DNA of 64,000 bases from Thermoanaerobacterium thermosaccharolyticum DSM 571 (GCF_000145615.1 NC_014410.1:2591501-2655500); one strand, 5' to 3'; counted from the stretch's first letter, positions 9,049-19,784 are shown. A program made the numbers and translations. Notes: a model not told the origin generated them from the letters alone.

Positions 9049-10260
9049 CTATTTTTCCTCCTTCGATCCGCTGAAATCCACCGTTACAGACATCCCAGCT
9101 TTCAACTTTTCATTGTTTAACCTTACTTTTACATTGTACGCAACAATATCTTTATCGTCCCTCTCATTTGTAGAGCGCTGTGCAGCATAATCGGGTTTTT
9201 CATTTATCGATTCTACCACACCTGTAAATACTTCCTTTGGAAAATCTGCACTTGTGACTTTTACTTTTTGACCTACCTTTATTTTTCCAACCTGTGTCTC
9301 TTTAACTTTTACATTTACCCAATTATCTTTAGGCTGTTGAATAGTGAAAATAGGCGTACCGGCACTGACTATTTCTCCTTCTTCAACATTTTTAACAGTA
9401 ATAATTCCATCACAAGGTGCTTTTATTGTAGCATCTTCAATATTTGCTTTTACCTCATCTAAAGCTGCCTTTGCAGCGTTTAGGTTAGCCTCCGCCATTT
9501 TCACTGCATCACCTGCAATCGCCGTTTGAAGCTTACCTGCTTCAGCTTTCATGATAGCTGCCTTAGCTTGCTCTACAGCCGCTGCAGCAGCTTTTATGTC
9601 CTCTGGCTGTGCCCCTTCTTGTATGAGGCTTAATGCTTCTTCTGCATAATGAACGTCGTCGCTTGCTGCCTGATACTTAGCCTTTACTTCATCCAATGTT
9701 TGCTGAGAAGCCGCACCAGCTTCAAAAAGTTGGCTTGTACGCTGATATGATTTTTCCGCAACATCAAGTGCTGCTTTTGCCTCATCTAGTTTAGCTTTTG
9801 CCTGCTCTATTTCTTGAGATCTGGCACCATTTTTAACTTTATTATATTGTGCAGTTGCTTGGTCTAAAGCTGCCTGCGCCGCTTGTATATCTGCGTCATT
9901 GACCTTTTGCTGCAATTGATATGTATCTTTTGCATTATTATACTGCGCTTGAGCCGCTTCAACTGCTGCTTCTGCCTGTTTTTCCTTATCTTGTAATTCT
10001 TTTATTTCCATATAAGCTAATACCTGTCCTGCTTTTACTGTATCCCCTTCTTTAACTTTGACTGTCTCTATCCGCCCTGGAAGTTTTGAAGCTACATCCA
10101 CTTCCTGATTTTCTACAACACCGTCTATCAAATAGGAATTAGAAGAACTTGTCTTTGCACCATTGCTGCATCCTGATAATACCAATGAATAAATCAAAAC
10201 TAATATGAGAAAATAAATAGACGTTTTATTTTTTGCTAATGAAAAGTTAGACTTAATCAT
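9049..10260 (-). CDS. HlyD family adaptor lipoprotein (YbhG-like)
   Basis: A 403-residue adaptor. The signal peptide ends in the lipobox LSGCSNG. A first lipoyl half (VASKLPGRIETVKVKEGDTV) is followed by an exceptionally long alanine/glutamine-rich coiled coil (about 75-265), the second lipoyl half (DATIKAPCDGIITVKNVEEG) and a beta-barrel. The architecture matches the YbhG/YhiI adaptors that work with ABC-2 permeases, and the permease gene follows directly. The start has AAAGGAGAGG 11 bases upstream. A promoter-proximal palindrome probably places it under TetR control. Confidence 0.92.
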   Translation of the reverse strand: MIKSNFSLAKNKTSIYFLILVLIYSLVLSGCSNGAKTSSSNSYLIDGVVENQEVDVASKLPGRIETVKVKEGDTVKAGQVLAYMEIKELQDKEKQAEAAVEAAQAQYNNAKDTYQLQQKVNDADIQAAQAALDQATAQYNKVKNGARSQEIEQAKAKLDEAKAALDVAEKSYQRTSQLFEAGAASQQTLDEVKAKYQAASDDVHYAEEALSLIQEGAQPEDIKAAAAAVEQAKAAIMKAEAGKLQTAIAGDAVKMAEANLNAAKAALDEVKANIEDATIKAPCDGIITVKNVEEGEIVSAGTPIFTIQQPKDNWVNVKVKETQVGKIKVGQKVKVTSADFPKEVFTGVVESINEKPDYAAQRSTNERDDKDIVAYNVKVRLNNEKLKAGMSVTVDFSGSKEEK

Positions 10261-10337
10261 AAATTATGACCTCTCCTTTTTTAATAAAAATTTTTTGTAT
10301 TTAAGACCTTCTTTATTTAATGATAAGATTTCATATT

Positions 10338-10369
10338 GCCTAAGTAACTAACTATTTAGTTACTTAGGC
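10338..10369. promoter_or_regulatory. 32-bp palindromic operator upstream of hlyD-permease-tetR
   Basis: Perfect 14-bp arms GCCTAAGTAACTAA and TTAGTTACTTAGGC flank a 4-bp centre. The core TAACTAACNATTTAGTTA has the look of TetR/AcrR operators. There is no T-run after it on the minus strand, so I do not call it the tolC terminator. On the minus strand a possible promoter (TTACTT, 16 bp, TATCAT) overlaps its right part, about 80 bp before hlyD, so a bound repressor would block initiation. Confidence 0.6.
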
Positions 10370-10390
10370 TTAAAAAAATTTGAAATATAT

Positions 10391-11533
10391 TTAATTGCTA
10401 CTTGAGCTTGTAGAACTGCTGCTTGAACTAGTGCTTGACACAGCCCACGGCTTCTCAAATGCAAGCTTTAAGTATGCATGCTGACGGACAAGCTCATCTA
10501 AAGCTTCATTCGCCTGAGCTAATGCTACCTCAGCAGCAACGACATCGGCTTTTACACCCGTACCAGCACTATAATTAGCATTAGCTACCCGCAGTTTTTC
10601 CTCAGCCATTTTTTGCGCTTCTAATGCTGCATTATATCCTTCTTCTAATTGCTTAACTTGGTAATATATATCACGAGTTGCCTGCGCCATTACTTTCTTT
10701 ACAGTCTCATAATCAATTTTTGCCTCTTCTAATTCTTTCTCTCTTGCATCATAAGGCGTATAAGTCCCAGATGAGTACATCATATTGAATGCCCACTGCT
10801 TTAGATCTATAGCCTGCTGCGCTTGCCAGACATTCGGTGCTTCCTCCAGCACTTGAGATACAGCAGTGTCTAAACTTGCTACTTGCAATGGTTCAAAAGA
10901 CACTTCATCTGTAAGCTGTGGTCTCGCGCTCGGATCTAAACCTACAACTTGATTAAAAGCAGTGTACGCATCATCCAACGCATGTTGTGCTAAATTATAA
11001 TTATTTAAAGCTTGATTGTACTGTGCTTCTGCCAAAGTCAATGTTGACTGAGCCACAGCACCAGACGCAACCCCTGCTCTCGCATTTTGAAGATTGACAA
11101 GTGCCTGCTGTTTTAATTTATCCTGAACGTCTAATTTTTCTTGTGCAACCTGTACATCCCAGTACTTCTTGCACACATCTAACTCAACTGTATCTATCTT
11201 TGCATCGTAATTTTTTAGACTTGAGCGATACGCTAAATCTGCCCGCAAAAGACCTGTCCATGTGACCTCAATCTGTGGTCCGTAGACATTGCCAGGTGCT
11301 GGTGTAAACTGAACTGCATCTTGGGCATTATCCCTTAATGACTTTGTCCTGTCGATTTCTGCGGAAGCTTTTTTGATCGTCTCATCATGAGCTAATGCCA
11401 TTTTAGTAGCATCGCTTAAAGTAAGTGATGCAACAGTATTAGTTGCATTGTCATCCGCATAAGAAATGATAGGAGTAAGAAGCATAGTAAGCCCTATAAC
11501 GCAGCTTACAATAATTTTATGCACTTTTCTCAT
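10391..11533 (-). CDS. TolC family outer-membrane-efflux-like protein
   Basis: A signal peptide (cleavage near ISYA-DD) is followed by two repeated helical hairpins typical of the OEP/TolC fold: ASLTLSDATKMALAHDETIK at the start and LAEAQYNQALNNYNLAQHAL in the middle, with long coiled coils. It is about 380 residues, shorter than gram-negative TolC (about 470). The C-terminus is a serine-rich tail. The start ATG at 11533 lies nine bases after AGGAGG; an in-frame GTG at 11542 overlaps the ribosome site. TolC homologues occur in some monoderm clostridia, where their location is not established. Its position next to HlyD and RND genes argues for an efflux role. Confidence 0.85.
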   Translation of the reverse strand: MRKVHKIIVSCVIGLTMLLTPIISYADDNATNTVASLTLSDATKMALAHDETIKKASAEIDRTKSLRDNAQDAVQFTPAPGNVYGPQIEVTWTGLLRADLAYRSSLKNYDAKIDTVELDVCKKYWDVQVAQEKLDVQDKLKQQALVNLQNARAGVASGAVAQSTLTLAEAQYNQALNNYNLAQHALDDAYTAFNQVVGLDPSARPQLTDEVSFEPLQVASLDTAVSQVLEEAPNVWQAQQAIDLKQWAFNMMYSSGTYTPYDAREKELEEAKIDYETVKKVMAQATRDIYYQVKQLEEGYNAALEAQKMAEEKLRVANANYSAGTGVKADVVAAEVALAQANEALDELVRQHAYLKLAFEKPWAVSSTSSSSSSTSSSSN

Positions 11534-11557
11534 GCACAACACCTCCTAACATAGATT

Positions 11558-11588
11558 AAATTCCCAGGCCACTACGACCTGGGAATTT
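11558..11588. terminator. Terminator after the large surface protein gene
   Basis: 11-bp perfect arms AAATTCCCAGG (11558-11568) and CCTGGGAATTT (11578-11588) lie 18 bp after the stop of the gene at 11606. On the minus strand the hairpin is followed by a short T-rich stretch. Confidence 0.7.
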
Positions 11589-11605
11589 TACTTTACTATG
11601 GCCTA

Positions 11606-13909
11606 TTATTGAGCCTTTAATGTCATTGTAACTGTCTGGTTTGTAGCATCCCATTGTACTTGAGCACCGAATGCTTGTGCTATCCAACGGAATGGTACCA
11701 TTACACGGCCATTTACTATTTCTGCAGGAGCATCCATTGTTACAGGTGCACCGTTGATAGTCAATGTTGTGCTACCAGGTGTCACTTGAACAACTCTGTT
11801 ACCTAAGATGAATGTTGCCTTTGTTCCATCCCAGAGTACATTATCAGATGAAACGCCAAGTGCATATGCAACATATCTTGTTGGCAAGTACGTGCGACCA
11901 TTCTTAACGTATGGTGCTGAATCTAATGTATTTTGAACGCCATTTACTGTGTATGTTGTTGAGTTGATTGTGAATACTGCTGTCTGATTTGTAGCGTTTG
12001 GAGCAGGTGTAACAACTGTAGCATTAGCTACTTTTGCTACATAATTATCACCTGAGAACCAAACATCTGCATATTTCCATGTATCATAATTACTATCACT
12101 TTGATAATTATCTAGATCATTAGGCACTGTTATAAGCGCTTTGCCAGCAACTTTAACTTGAATATCACCTTCGCCTACTGTTCTGTCAACATCATATTTG
12201 ATGCCACTAACCTTAATTGTGCTAGCTGTATTACTATCATCTTTGAAGTATATCTCTAATGTATTGTCGTCATTTGTCAAAGATACATGATCAACTTCGA
12301 TATCACCTGATGTAACAGTTACTGTTGGTTTTGCTGCAAATTTCACACCATCAGGTAAATCTAACACAACTGGGCTTGAACCATCATTTGTATCAATAGC
12401 ACCATCTTTGTATTCACTTATTGTTATATCACCTGCAGCCTGAGCTGATACACCTAACTTAACATTAGTTTTATCAGCAGTTACAGTTACAGGATTAACA
12501 ACTTTTGCAAGTGTTATATCTCCTGATAATCCAGCACTGCCTGATACAGTAGCTACAAGATCACCAGTTATACCACTATCAAGAGCAACACTTATATTTT
12601 CAATCTTTAGATCAGCAGGTTTATCTTTCCCAGTAGAACCTCCTTTTATCTGGAATTTAGCTGTTCTATTATCTGTTCCCTGCAAACCAACAAAATCCAA
12701 CTCAACACCATTATCATCATCTACTTTGTTATTTTTTTCTTTATCAACTACTGTATCATCGATTTTAAACCATCTTGCATTTGATGGTAATGTGATGAGT
12801 ATTGTACGACCTTCTATCAAACTACCTTGAATAGCTTCTTTAATCTCTATATCGCTAACACCTTGGTCATTTTGTCCTGCATAAGCCACTGTTGATGAAT
12901 CTACAGCTTTTACAGTTGCACTGTAATCACCATAAGTACCAACTGTGATCTCACTTGGTGTTGCAGTATAATCACCTTTTACCTTAGCGATTATATCGCC
13001 ATATTTAGCTTTATCTGTATCTGTTACATTAATGCTTGCTACAAAATCGATAGAAACTTTATCTGTCGATTTATATTTATCATCTGCTAAATTTATCTTG
13101 AGAGTATCTCCATCTACTGTAAATACAACATTGCTTATATCTCCACTACGACCTAAAGTACCATATACTATTTTTTTATCAGTTACAGTACCCCACTTAA
13201 ATCCGTCTGGCAGTTCAAGCTTTAATTGATCCTTCGCATTCAATTTGCCAGATGTGCTTTCAGCGATACGTAACTCCACTGGCCCACCTGCATCTGAGAA
13301 TGTATTTGTATCAATTGCTGATACTGTAATATCACCACTGCCAATTGTTGCAACCACTACACTACCACTTGTTAATTGTCCTGAAATATTTGTTATAGTA
13401 GCTTTTATATCACCACTTGCACCTGAAGGTACATTTACACTCTTAAAAGAAACAGGTATCTTTAATTCCTTATTTGTACCACTTGAAGTTAATGATAACT
13501 TAAAGCCATTGCTACTAGTTTTAACAAGCGAAAAACTAATTGGGTTACGATCATTATCATTTAAAGTACCATTATAAACGGCATCAGAAACATTATTAGG
13601 TATCTTATCAAAATTAGTATATTCTCTACCGTTAGTACCATTACTATCTGTAGGATTTCCTATTACTAAATCATAAATTTTATAGTCTGTATTTGGCAAT
13701 TCAATTAATGCCTCTGATTGTGTTGCATACGGGTCTATATCTATCATAAATGTGCCCAGTTTTGTTGTAGAATCATCCGAGATGCTCGGAACTGTCAATG
13801 AAGTGTATGATGTACCTGCTGCAAATGCATTTGTCATACCCATTGGCACAAACATACTAACAAGCATCGCAAATACAAGTACAAAGCTTAACCATTTACT
13901 TTTTACCAT
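11606..13909 (-). CDS. Secreted surface protein with C-terminal copper amine oxidase N-like domain
   Basis: A 767-residue protein with a signal peptide (cleavage near NAFA-AG). The body is a run of beta-rich repeats built on phrases such as SGDITV, GDLVATVSGSAGLSGD and KLELPDGFKWG, suggestive of Ig-like or S-layer-type modules. The last 120 residues are the copper_amine_oxidN1-like domain (RTYLPTRYVAYALG and RVMVPFRWIAQAFGAQVQWD), which in clostridia usually serves cell-wall attachment rather than catalysis. Ribosome site AGGAGGG. A near-consensus promoter and a long structured leader suggest very high expression, so it may be the main surface-layer protein of this cell. That last point is inference. 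Confidence 0.85.
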   Translation of the reverse strand: MVKSKWLSFVLVFAMLVSMFVPMGMTNAFAAGTSYTSLTVPSISDDSTTKLGTFMIDIDPYATQSEALIELPNTDYKIYDLVIGNPTDSNGTNGREYTNFDKIPNNVSDAVYNGTLNDNDRNPISFSLVKTSSNGFKLSLTSSGTNKELKIPVSFKSVNVPSGASGDIKATITNISGQLTSGSVVVATIGSGDITVSAIDTNTFSDAGGPVELRIAESTSGKLNAKDQLKLELPDGFKWGTVTDKKIVYGTLGRSGDISNVVFTVDGDTLKINLADDKYKSTDKVSIDFVASINVTDTDKAKYGDIIAKVKGDYTATPSEITVGTYGDYSATVKAVDSSTVAYAGQNDQGVSDIEIKEAIQGSLIEGRTILITLPSNARWFKIDDTVVDKEKNNKVDDDNGVELDFVGLQGTDNRTAKFQIKGGSTGKDKPADLKIENISVALDSGITGDLVATVSGSAGLSGDITLAKVVNPVTVTADKTNVKLGVSAQAAGDITISEYKDGAIDTNDGSSPVVLDLPDGVKFAAKPTVTVTSGDIEVDHVSLTNDDNTLEIYFKDDSNTASTIKVSGIKYDVDRTVGEGDIQVKVAGKALITVPNDLDNYQSDSNYDTWKYADVWFSGDNYVAKVANATVVTPAPNATNQTAVFTINSTTYTVNGVQNTLDSAPYVKNGRTYLPTRYVAYALGVSSDNVLWDGTKATFILGNRVVQVTPGSTTLTINGAPVTMDAPAEIVNGRVMVPFRWIAQAFGAQVQWDATNQTVTMTLKAQ

Positions 13910-14149
13910 TGTATTCCCTCCTGTAAATTTGTTATTTTTTTAAAAAATTTGTTTCTGCTGCAACTTGCAGCACGATATCATATTATGACTTTCCCGCATC
14001 CACTAACTACTTGCCACGCCAAAAAGCGGTAACGATTTTAAATATATTAAGATTGCCATGCGGGTCTGCATCCCCCCTCTTAAAGGTTTAGACTACAGAA
14101 TCAAGCTTAGTATTAAGCTTATTTATAACAACACTAGAACCTCAGTCTA
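13910..14149 (-). other. Structured 240-nt 5' leader of the surface protein mRNA
   Basis: The leader begins with a hairpin (ACAACTAGA with TCTAGTGTTGT around 14118-14149) and a second small one (AAGCTTAATACTAAGCTT). A GGGGGG-containing segment follows. A long-range pairing of CCCGCAT with ATGCGGG (14058-14064 and 13993-13999) encloses about 58 nt containing a further hairpin, ACCGC-TTTTT-GGCGT. Near the end is GCTGCAA-CTTGCAGC. No known riboswitch class fits by eye. A 5' hairpin followed by stable structure is typical of leaders that stabilise abundant S-layer mRNAs, but a ligand-binding role is not excluded. Confidence 0.5.
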
Positions 14150-14155
14150 GTTGTT

Positions 14156-14184
14156 ATTATAGCAAATCAAATATTTAAGGTCAA
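14156..14184 (-). promoter_or_regulatory. Promoter of the surface protein gene
   Basis: On the minus strand: -35 TTGACC (14184-14179), 17-bp spacer, -10 TATAAT (14161-14156). This is one of the best promoter matches in the window and sets the transcript start near 14149. Confidence 0.75.
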
Positions 14185-14273
14185 TAAGTATTACCAATTT
14201 GTAATAAAACTGTAATATTCGCTTAACATTAGTGTCATTACTACAATTCGCCATAGATCATTTTACCATATTT

Positions 14274-14870
14274 TTATTGAACTTTCAAAAATAAAGCTCT
14301 ATACATTATTACAGCAAGATTTTCCCTTGTTATGACATCATCAGCTTTGTAAGGCATATCTTTCGTAAGACCAAGCTCATCCGCTTTTTGCATGACGCCA
14401 TTAGGCCACTTCAGATCTTTATAGTTAAGTGCATTTAAGATAAACCCCAATGCTTGTATGTATGTGACATTCCCCTCTGGGTTGAATAGATTATTCCCAA
14501 CACCATGTGTAAATCCAAGCTTTGCAGCTAAATTTATGTCCCCCAATGCCCAATAATTTTTGGGCACATCTTTGAAAGTCGATGAGGTTGTCTTTAATTT
14601 CTCTGCTGAGCTGCTGTATCCCGTAAGTCTATTTATGAATACAGTCATCATTGCACGTGTAACAGGCTTGCCAACACCAAAAAGTCCTCCGCCTATGCCT
14701 TGTGTTATATTGAGATCTGATAGATAATTTACAGCCTCTGCATAAGGTGCATCTTGCTTGACGTCTGAAAAAGACGCAGCATATAAGGTACCTGCAAAGC
14801 AAATATTTATTACCATAGAGGCGATAATTATTGATAAAAGAAATTTTTTAAAAAACTTCACATCTTTCAT
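14274..14870 (-). CDS. Secreted S-layer homology (SLH) domain protein
   Basis: A 198-residue protein with a signal peptide and three consecutive SLH-like repeats: FSDVKQDAPYAEAVNYLSDL (about 33-90), FKDVPKNYWALGDINLAAKL (about 93-150), and a degenerate third unit ending VITRENLAVIMYRALF. There is nothing outside the SLH region, so it is a bare wall-binding module. SLH domains bind pyruvylated secondary wall polymers. It lies five bases after the DUF4127 lipoprotein gene and is probably co-transcribed with it. Confidence 0.88.
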   Translation of the reverse strand: MKDVKFFKKFLLSIIIASMVINICFAGTLYAASFSDVKQDAPYAEAVNYLSDLNITQGIGGGLFGVGKPVTRAMMTVFINRLTGYSSSAEKLKTTSSTFKDVPKNYWALGDINLAAKLGFTHGVGNNLFNPEGNVTYIQALGFILNALNYKDLKWPNGVMQKADELGLTKDMPYKADDVITRENLAVIMYRALFLKVQ

Positions 14871-14875
14871 CCTCC

Positions 14876-16444
14876 TTAGCTACCTAGTTCAACATGAGGC
14901 ATGACTTCTATCTCAAACATCCTGTCCCACGGATACGTGACACTGGCTTCAATCTTTTTTATTTTCTTTCCCAATACCACTCTGCCTTCATATGTTTTTG
15001 ATAGCATTTCTAATACTGGCTCCATTTTATTTGACAATTCATTATTTGATGATTCTGCCTTTATATAGTCTTTATTTATGCCATTTGCTTCAGCCCACTT
15101 ATACATCTTATTTCTAACTACTGCCTGATACCCATAGTCATCAGCCATGCGTATGAAGGAAAAAGACACAAAGCTTTTTACAGCTTCATCTTTTTTGTCA
15201 TGAGATATTAGCTTTTTATCAAGTATCTCTTTAATAGGCATCTCAGATATAACTGTACCTATGGCATTGCTGGGGGTATTCCATCCCGCGTACATTATAT
15301 CAATCGGATCATCTTTAAGCACAGCATCAACAACATTTGCATCCGCCATATTTGTATACGCCACATCAGCTATCCCGAAAATTTGTCCTATATTTTTATA
15401 TTTTTCTACGTCGCTTTTTATTCCTAAATTTTTATTTGTATGTATGTATAGTATAGATTCGCCATTACTATCCGTTTTTCCTCCTATAAAATTAATTTTT
15501 TCTTCAACGATTTTTTTAAGATCCGCTCCTTCATACGGCAGTATGACATTTTCAGGATTTGAGACGTCATAAATTACGCGAAATCTAGGTTTTTGCTTAT
15601 AATACTCATTTGCAAGCCTTGCTGTTATCTCCATGCCAATCTCATCTGCTCCATGAAGCATATATACTTTATCAGATATGCCATGACTTTCTACGTATTG
15701 GCTTAGCTTCCTTGATACCATGTTTGTCATGCTGTATTGTGATGTATCGTCATTACCTATCACCAATGTCTTTATATATCCATCTTTTGTCCAATCAATA
15801 AGTTTTTGGTTTATTACATCATTTATCTCAAAAAGATTATTGTAGTTCTTTATCAAATCTGTCGGTATACCACTCTCTATCTTCTCAAGCTTTTTTACAT
15901 CGCTTTCTCTATGATAAAGGTCAACGATATCTTTTAACTCCGAAAACTCCACAATTTGCTGATTGTATTTTATATATTGGTAGTCACTGAATTGTGTTGG
16001 TTTAAGCCTAGGTATTACAGAAAAGATAATTATATTTTTATCTTTATTCTTTTTTATAAAATTGTAAAGAGTCAAAAGCCTTTTTTTATAATCATTGTAG
16101 TTTTTAATATCGCGTGATGCTATAAGTCCGCCATTTATGTACTGCTGCACCGATATAACTATGGCATAAACATTATTTTGAGATACCTCTTCATTAAGCC
16201 ATTTTTGAAGCCCCTCATAATCACCGGGCTTCGTATAATCATCAAGGACATTTTTGGGCGGCAAAATCAAGTTTTTGCCCCACATCTTTGTAAGTATTGA
16301 AACATTTTGTGTATTTACAGGTCTACTGTCCAATGGAACAAATATTATATCATCCAAAGCAAAACTCTTTCTAATATAGCTACAACCAGATGACAAAAGC
16401 AAAGTGCTCAGGATGAGTAAAATTGCAATTATCTTTTTTAACAC
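14876..16444 (-). CDS. DUF4127 family lipoprotein
   Basis: A 522-residue protein with a lipoprotein signal (LLLSSGCSY). The body starts with the DUF4127 signature FVPLDSRPVNTQNV and continues with NVLDDYTKPGDYEGLQKWL, IVISVQQYINGGLIASR and MLHGADEIGMEITARLANEY. The function of this family is not known. Proteins of this kind are common in spore-forming Firmicutes and are often near surface or SLH genes, as here. The SLH gene begins just after its stop. Confidence 0.85.
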   Translation of the reverse strand: MLKKIIAILLILSTLLLSSGCSYIRKSFALDDIIFVPLDSRPVNTQNVSILTKMWGKNLILPPKNVLDDYTKPGDYEGLQKWLNEEVSQNNVYAIVISVQQYINGGLIASRDIKNYNDYKKRLLTLYNFIKKNKDKNIIIFSVIPRLKPTQFSDYQYIKYNQQIVEFSELKDIVDLYHRESDVKKLEKIESGIPTDLIKNYNNLFEINDVINQKLIDWTKDGYIKTLVIGNDDTSQYSMTNMVSRKLSQYVESHGISDKVYMLHGADEIGMEITARLANEYYKQKPRFRVIYDVSNPENVILPYEGADLKKIVEEKINFIGGKTDSNGESILYIHTNKNLGIKSDVEKYKNIGQIFGIADVAYTNMADANVVDAVLKDDPIDIMYAGWNTPSNAIGTVISEMPIKEILDKKLISHDKKDEAVKSFVSFSFIRMADDYGYQAVVRNKMYKWAEANGINKDYIKAESSNNELSNKMEPVLEMLSKTYEGRVVLGKKIKKIEASVTYPWDRMFEIEVMPHVELGS

Positions 16445-16530
16445 GCAAATCCCTACCTATTTTTCCCTTTATTATAATATCATGAAAGAGAAATTTCAAC
16501 AACTTTTATTTAACATCCAATATCATAGCA

Positions 16531-17571
16531 TCATTTGCCTATGACAACAGTCGCAAATTTGTGCTTTTTAAGAAACTTCGCAAAGAAATACGATATTGCA
16601 TAGATCATAATAAATATAAACAATATATAAATATCGTATAGATATTGATTGCCTGTATTTAAAAAGTGGTTTAGCACATCTAAAAAGAGCGGATGGGACA
16701 GATATATACCAAACGAAAGCTTACCTGTGCTTGCCAATAAACCGCTTAAAGCATGGTAATTCAATATTTTCGTCGATAGAGCGAAAAAAAACAATGATGC
16801 TAGAAGTGTAAAAGCATAATAATAAATATTGTACAGATTAGAATCTATCTGTTTATTTGCAAATGCCTTAAGTGATATATCAACAAAAAGATAGCCAAAT
16901 ACAATTACGGCAAAAAACAAATTAAGCAATTTTTTATCGTAATATTTTCCCCACTCACGCATATTTTCACCAATATACATACCTGCAATTATGAATGATA
17001 TATATGTTATAAAAAGAAGGCTAGAATTTTGGTAATATCTACTTATGACATATTTAAACAAAAATATATCTGCTATCTGAAATATTACAATAGACATTAA
17101 AATTGTGTATCTGTTTTTGTTTATAAGCTTGTATATATAAAGCAGTACAGGAAACAAAACGTACAGTTGTACTATTATGACTATAAAATACAGATGGTAG
17201 AACATACCTCCAAAGAAGAGATTTTCTACTGTCAATATAGATTTCAAAGGCTCATTATATATTACATACAAGTAAATGCCATATATCATTGTCCAAACAA
17301 TATATGGCAATAATACGTTTTTAAACCGTTTCTTGTAAAATAATTTCCAATTATCCCCATCGCTATAATTGTACATAAGAAGCATAGATGACGCAAATAT
17401 AAATGCTGGGACAGCAAACTGTGAAAACCTATTTAGCACAGCAAATACGATATAAGATAAAGATGATTTGTCGAGATCAGATACAGCAATGCCTGTCGTA
17501 TGTATGATAAGTACCGCTATAATGGATATACCTTTCAATACATCAATCTCGTCTATCCGTGATTTTGTCAT
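16531..17571 (-). CDS. Acyltransferase 3 family membrane protein
   Basis: A 346-residue protein with about ten TM helices. The family hallmark IDVLKGISIIAVLIIHT at the N-terminus carries the conserved H of motif I, and FGIYLSHPLFLDVL near residue 290 is the C-terminal signature. These enzymes O-acylate cell-wall or exported polysaccharides. The ATG overlaps the stop of the upstream nucleotidyltransferase gene (TAATG), so the two are translationally coupled even though they look functionally unrelated. Confidence 0.88.
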   Translation of the reverse strand: MTKSRIDEIDVLKGISIIAVLIIHTTGIAVSDLDKSSLSYIVFAVLNRFSQFAVPAFIFASSMLLMYNYSDGDNWKLFYKKRFKNVLLPYIVWTMIYGIYLYVIYNEPLKSILTVENLFFGGMFYHLYFIVIIVQLYVLFPVLLYIYKLINKNRYTILMSIVIFQIADIFLFKYVISRYYQNSSLLFITYISFIIAGMYIGENMREWGKYYDKKLLNLFFAVIVFGYLFVDISLKAFANKQIDSNLYNIYYYAFTLLASLFFFALSTKILNYHALSGLLASTGKLSFGIYLSHPLFLDVLNHFLNTGNQYLYDIYILFIFIMIYAISYFFAKFLKKHKFATVVIGK

Positions 17572-18005
17572 TAATCTCTCTCCTTGATTTTTATCTCATT
17601 CAGTCCTTTCAAATAATCGTCGTAAAAAAATTTCATTGTTATTCCATAATCGCCGTAAAACTTAAAAACATTTTCTTTAAAATCAGCTAATTTTAAATAA
17701 TCTCTGCAATACAATAGATCGCCTGTATAGATTACTTTATGTTTAAACTCAAGAGATGCTTTGTTCAGGTTTATTAAATCTATATCATCTGTGCCTAATA
17801 TTTCTGAAAATTTTACTTCTAATGAAAGCTCATCATTAAGGCTTGGCATACGTTCATATAAAACAGCAAAATCAATGTCACTATTGTCATTTTGATATTC
17901 CGTCCCATACGATCCAAAGATATACAAAGCTAATATATTAGGATTTTCTTTTATATAATCTACAAGTAAATCAAGCTGTTTTTTGATATTTGTCAAATTT
18001 CTCAT
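17571..18005 (-). CDS. MNT-type nucleotidyltransferase domain protein
   Basis: About 144 residues. The minimal nucleotidyltransferase signature is LYIFGSYGTEYQNDNSDIDF (GS, then SDID, two catalytic acidic residues), with a third acidic residue expected in DDIDLINLN. MNT proteins often pair with a HEPN partner (MntA/HepT). None is adjacent here; the neighbour is an acyltransferase. The ATG at 18005 is preferred because GGTGAT lies just upstream; an earlier in-frame ATG at 18017 has no ribosome site. It could be an orphan antitoxin or a small-molecule adenylyltransferase. Confidence 0.82.
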   Translation of the reverse strand: MRNLTNIKKQLDLLVDYIKENPNILALYIFGSYGTEYQNDNSDIDFAVLYERMPSLNDELSLEVKFSEILGTDDIDLINLNKASLEFKHKVIYTGDLLYCRDYLKLADFKENVFKFYGDYGITMKFFYDDYLKGLNEIKIKERD

Positions 18006-18061
18006 AATTATCACCATTTATTAATTTTCATTGTCATTATATCACAAAAAAGGTGCAAATC

Positions 18062-18086
18062 AAAAAAGGACCCGAAAGCGGATCCT
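18062..18086 (-). terminator. pyrG terminator
   Basis: On the minus strand AAAGGATCC, loop GCTTTCG, GGTCCTTT, followed by a T-run, directly after the pyrG stop. Confidence 0.85.
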
Positions 18087-18087
18087 T

Positions 18088-19695
<1,608 letters not shown>

Positions 19696-19753
19696 TCATC
19701 TTTTATTTTAACTTATATCGAACACAAAATGCGTTTAATTAAGTGAAAGGCAT

Positions 19754-19784
19754 TAAAAAAATCTCTATTTCTTAAAAATAGAGA
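19754..19784 (-). terminator. Attenuator-like terminator in the pyrG leader
   Basis: On the minus strand TCTCTATTT, loop, AAATAGAGA (arms 19776-19784 and 19762-19770) then seven T residues. It lies 67 bp before the pyrG ATG and just after a 14-residue ORF, so it either ends a separate small transcript or attenuates pyrG. Confidence 0.75.

Noticed and set aside
10338-10369. tolC transcription terminator
   Set aside because: No T-run follows the hairpin on the minus strand, and its core fits a TetR operator better.
13910-14149. A c-di-GMP, c-di-AMP or T-box element in the surface-protein leader
   Set aside because: None of the conserved cores (GGGCAAACC, the ydaO core, AGGGTGGNACCGCG) is present; left as an unclassified structured leader.
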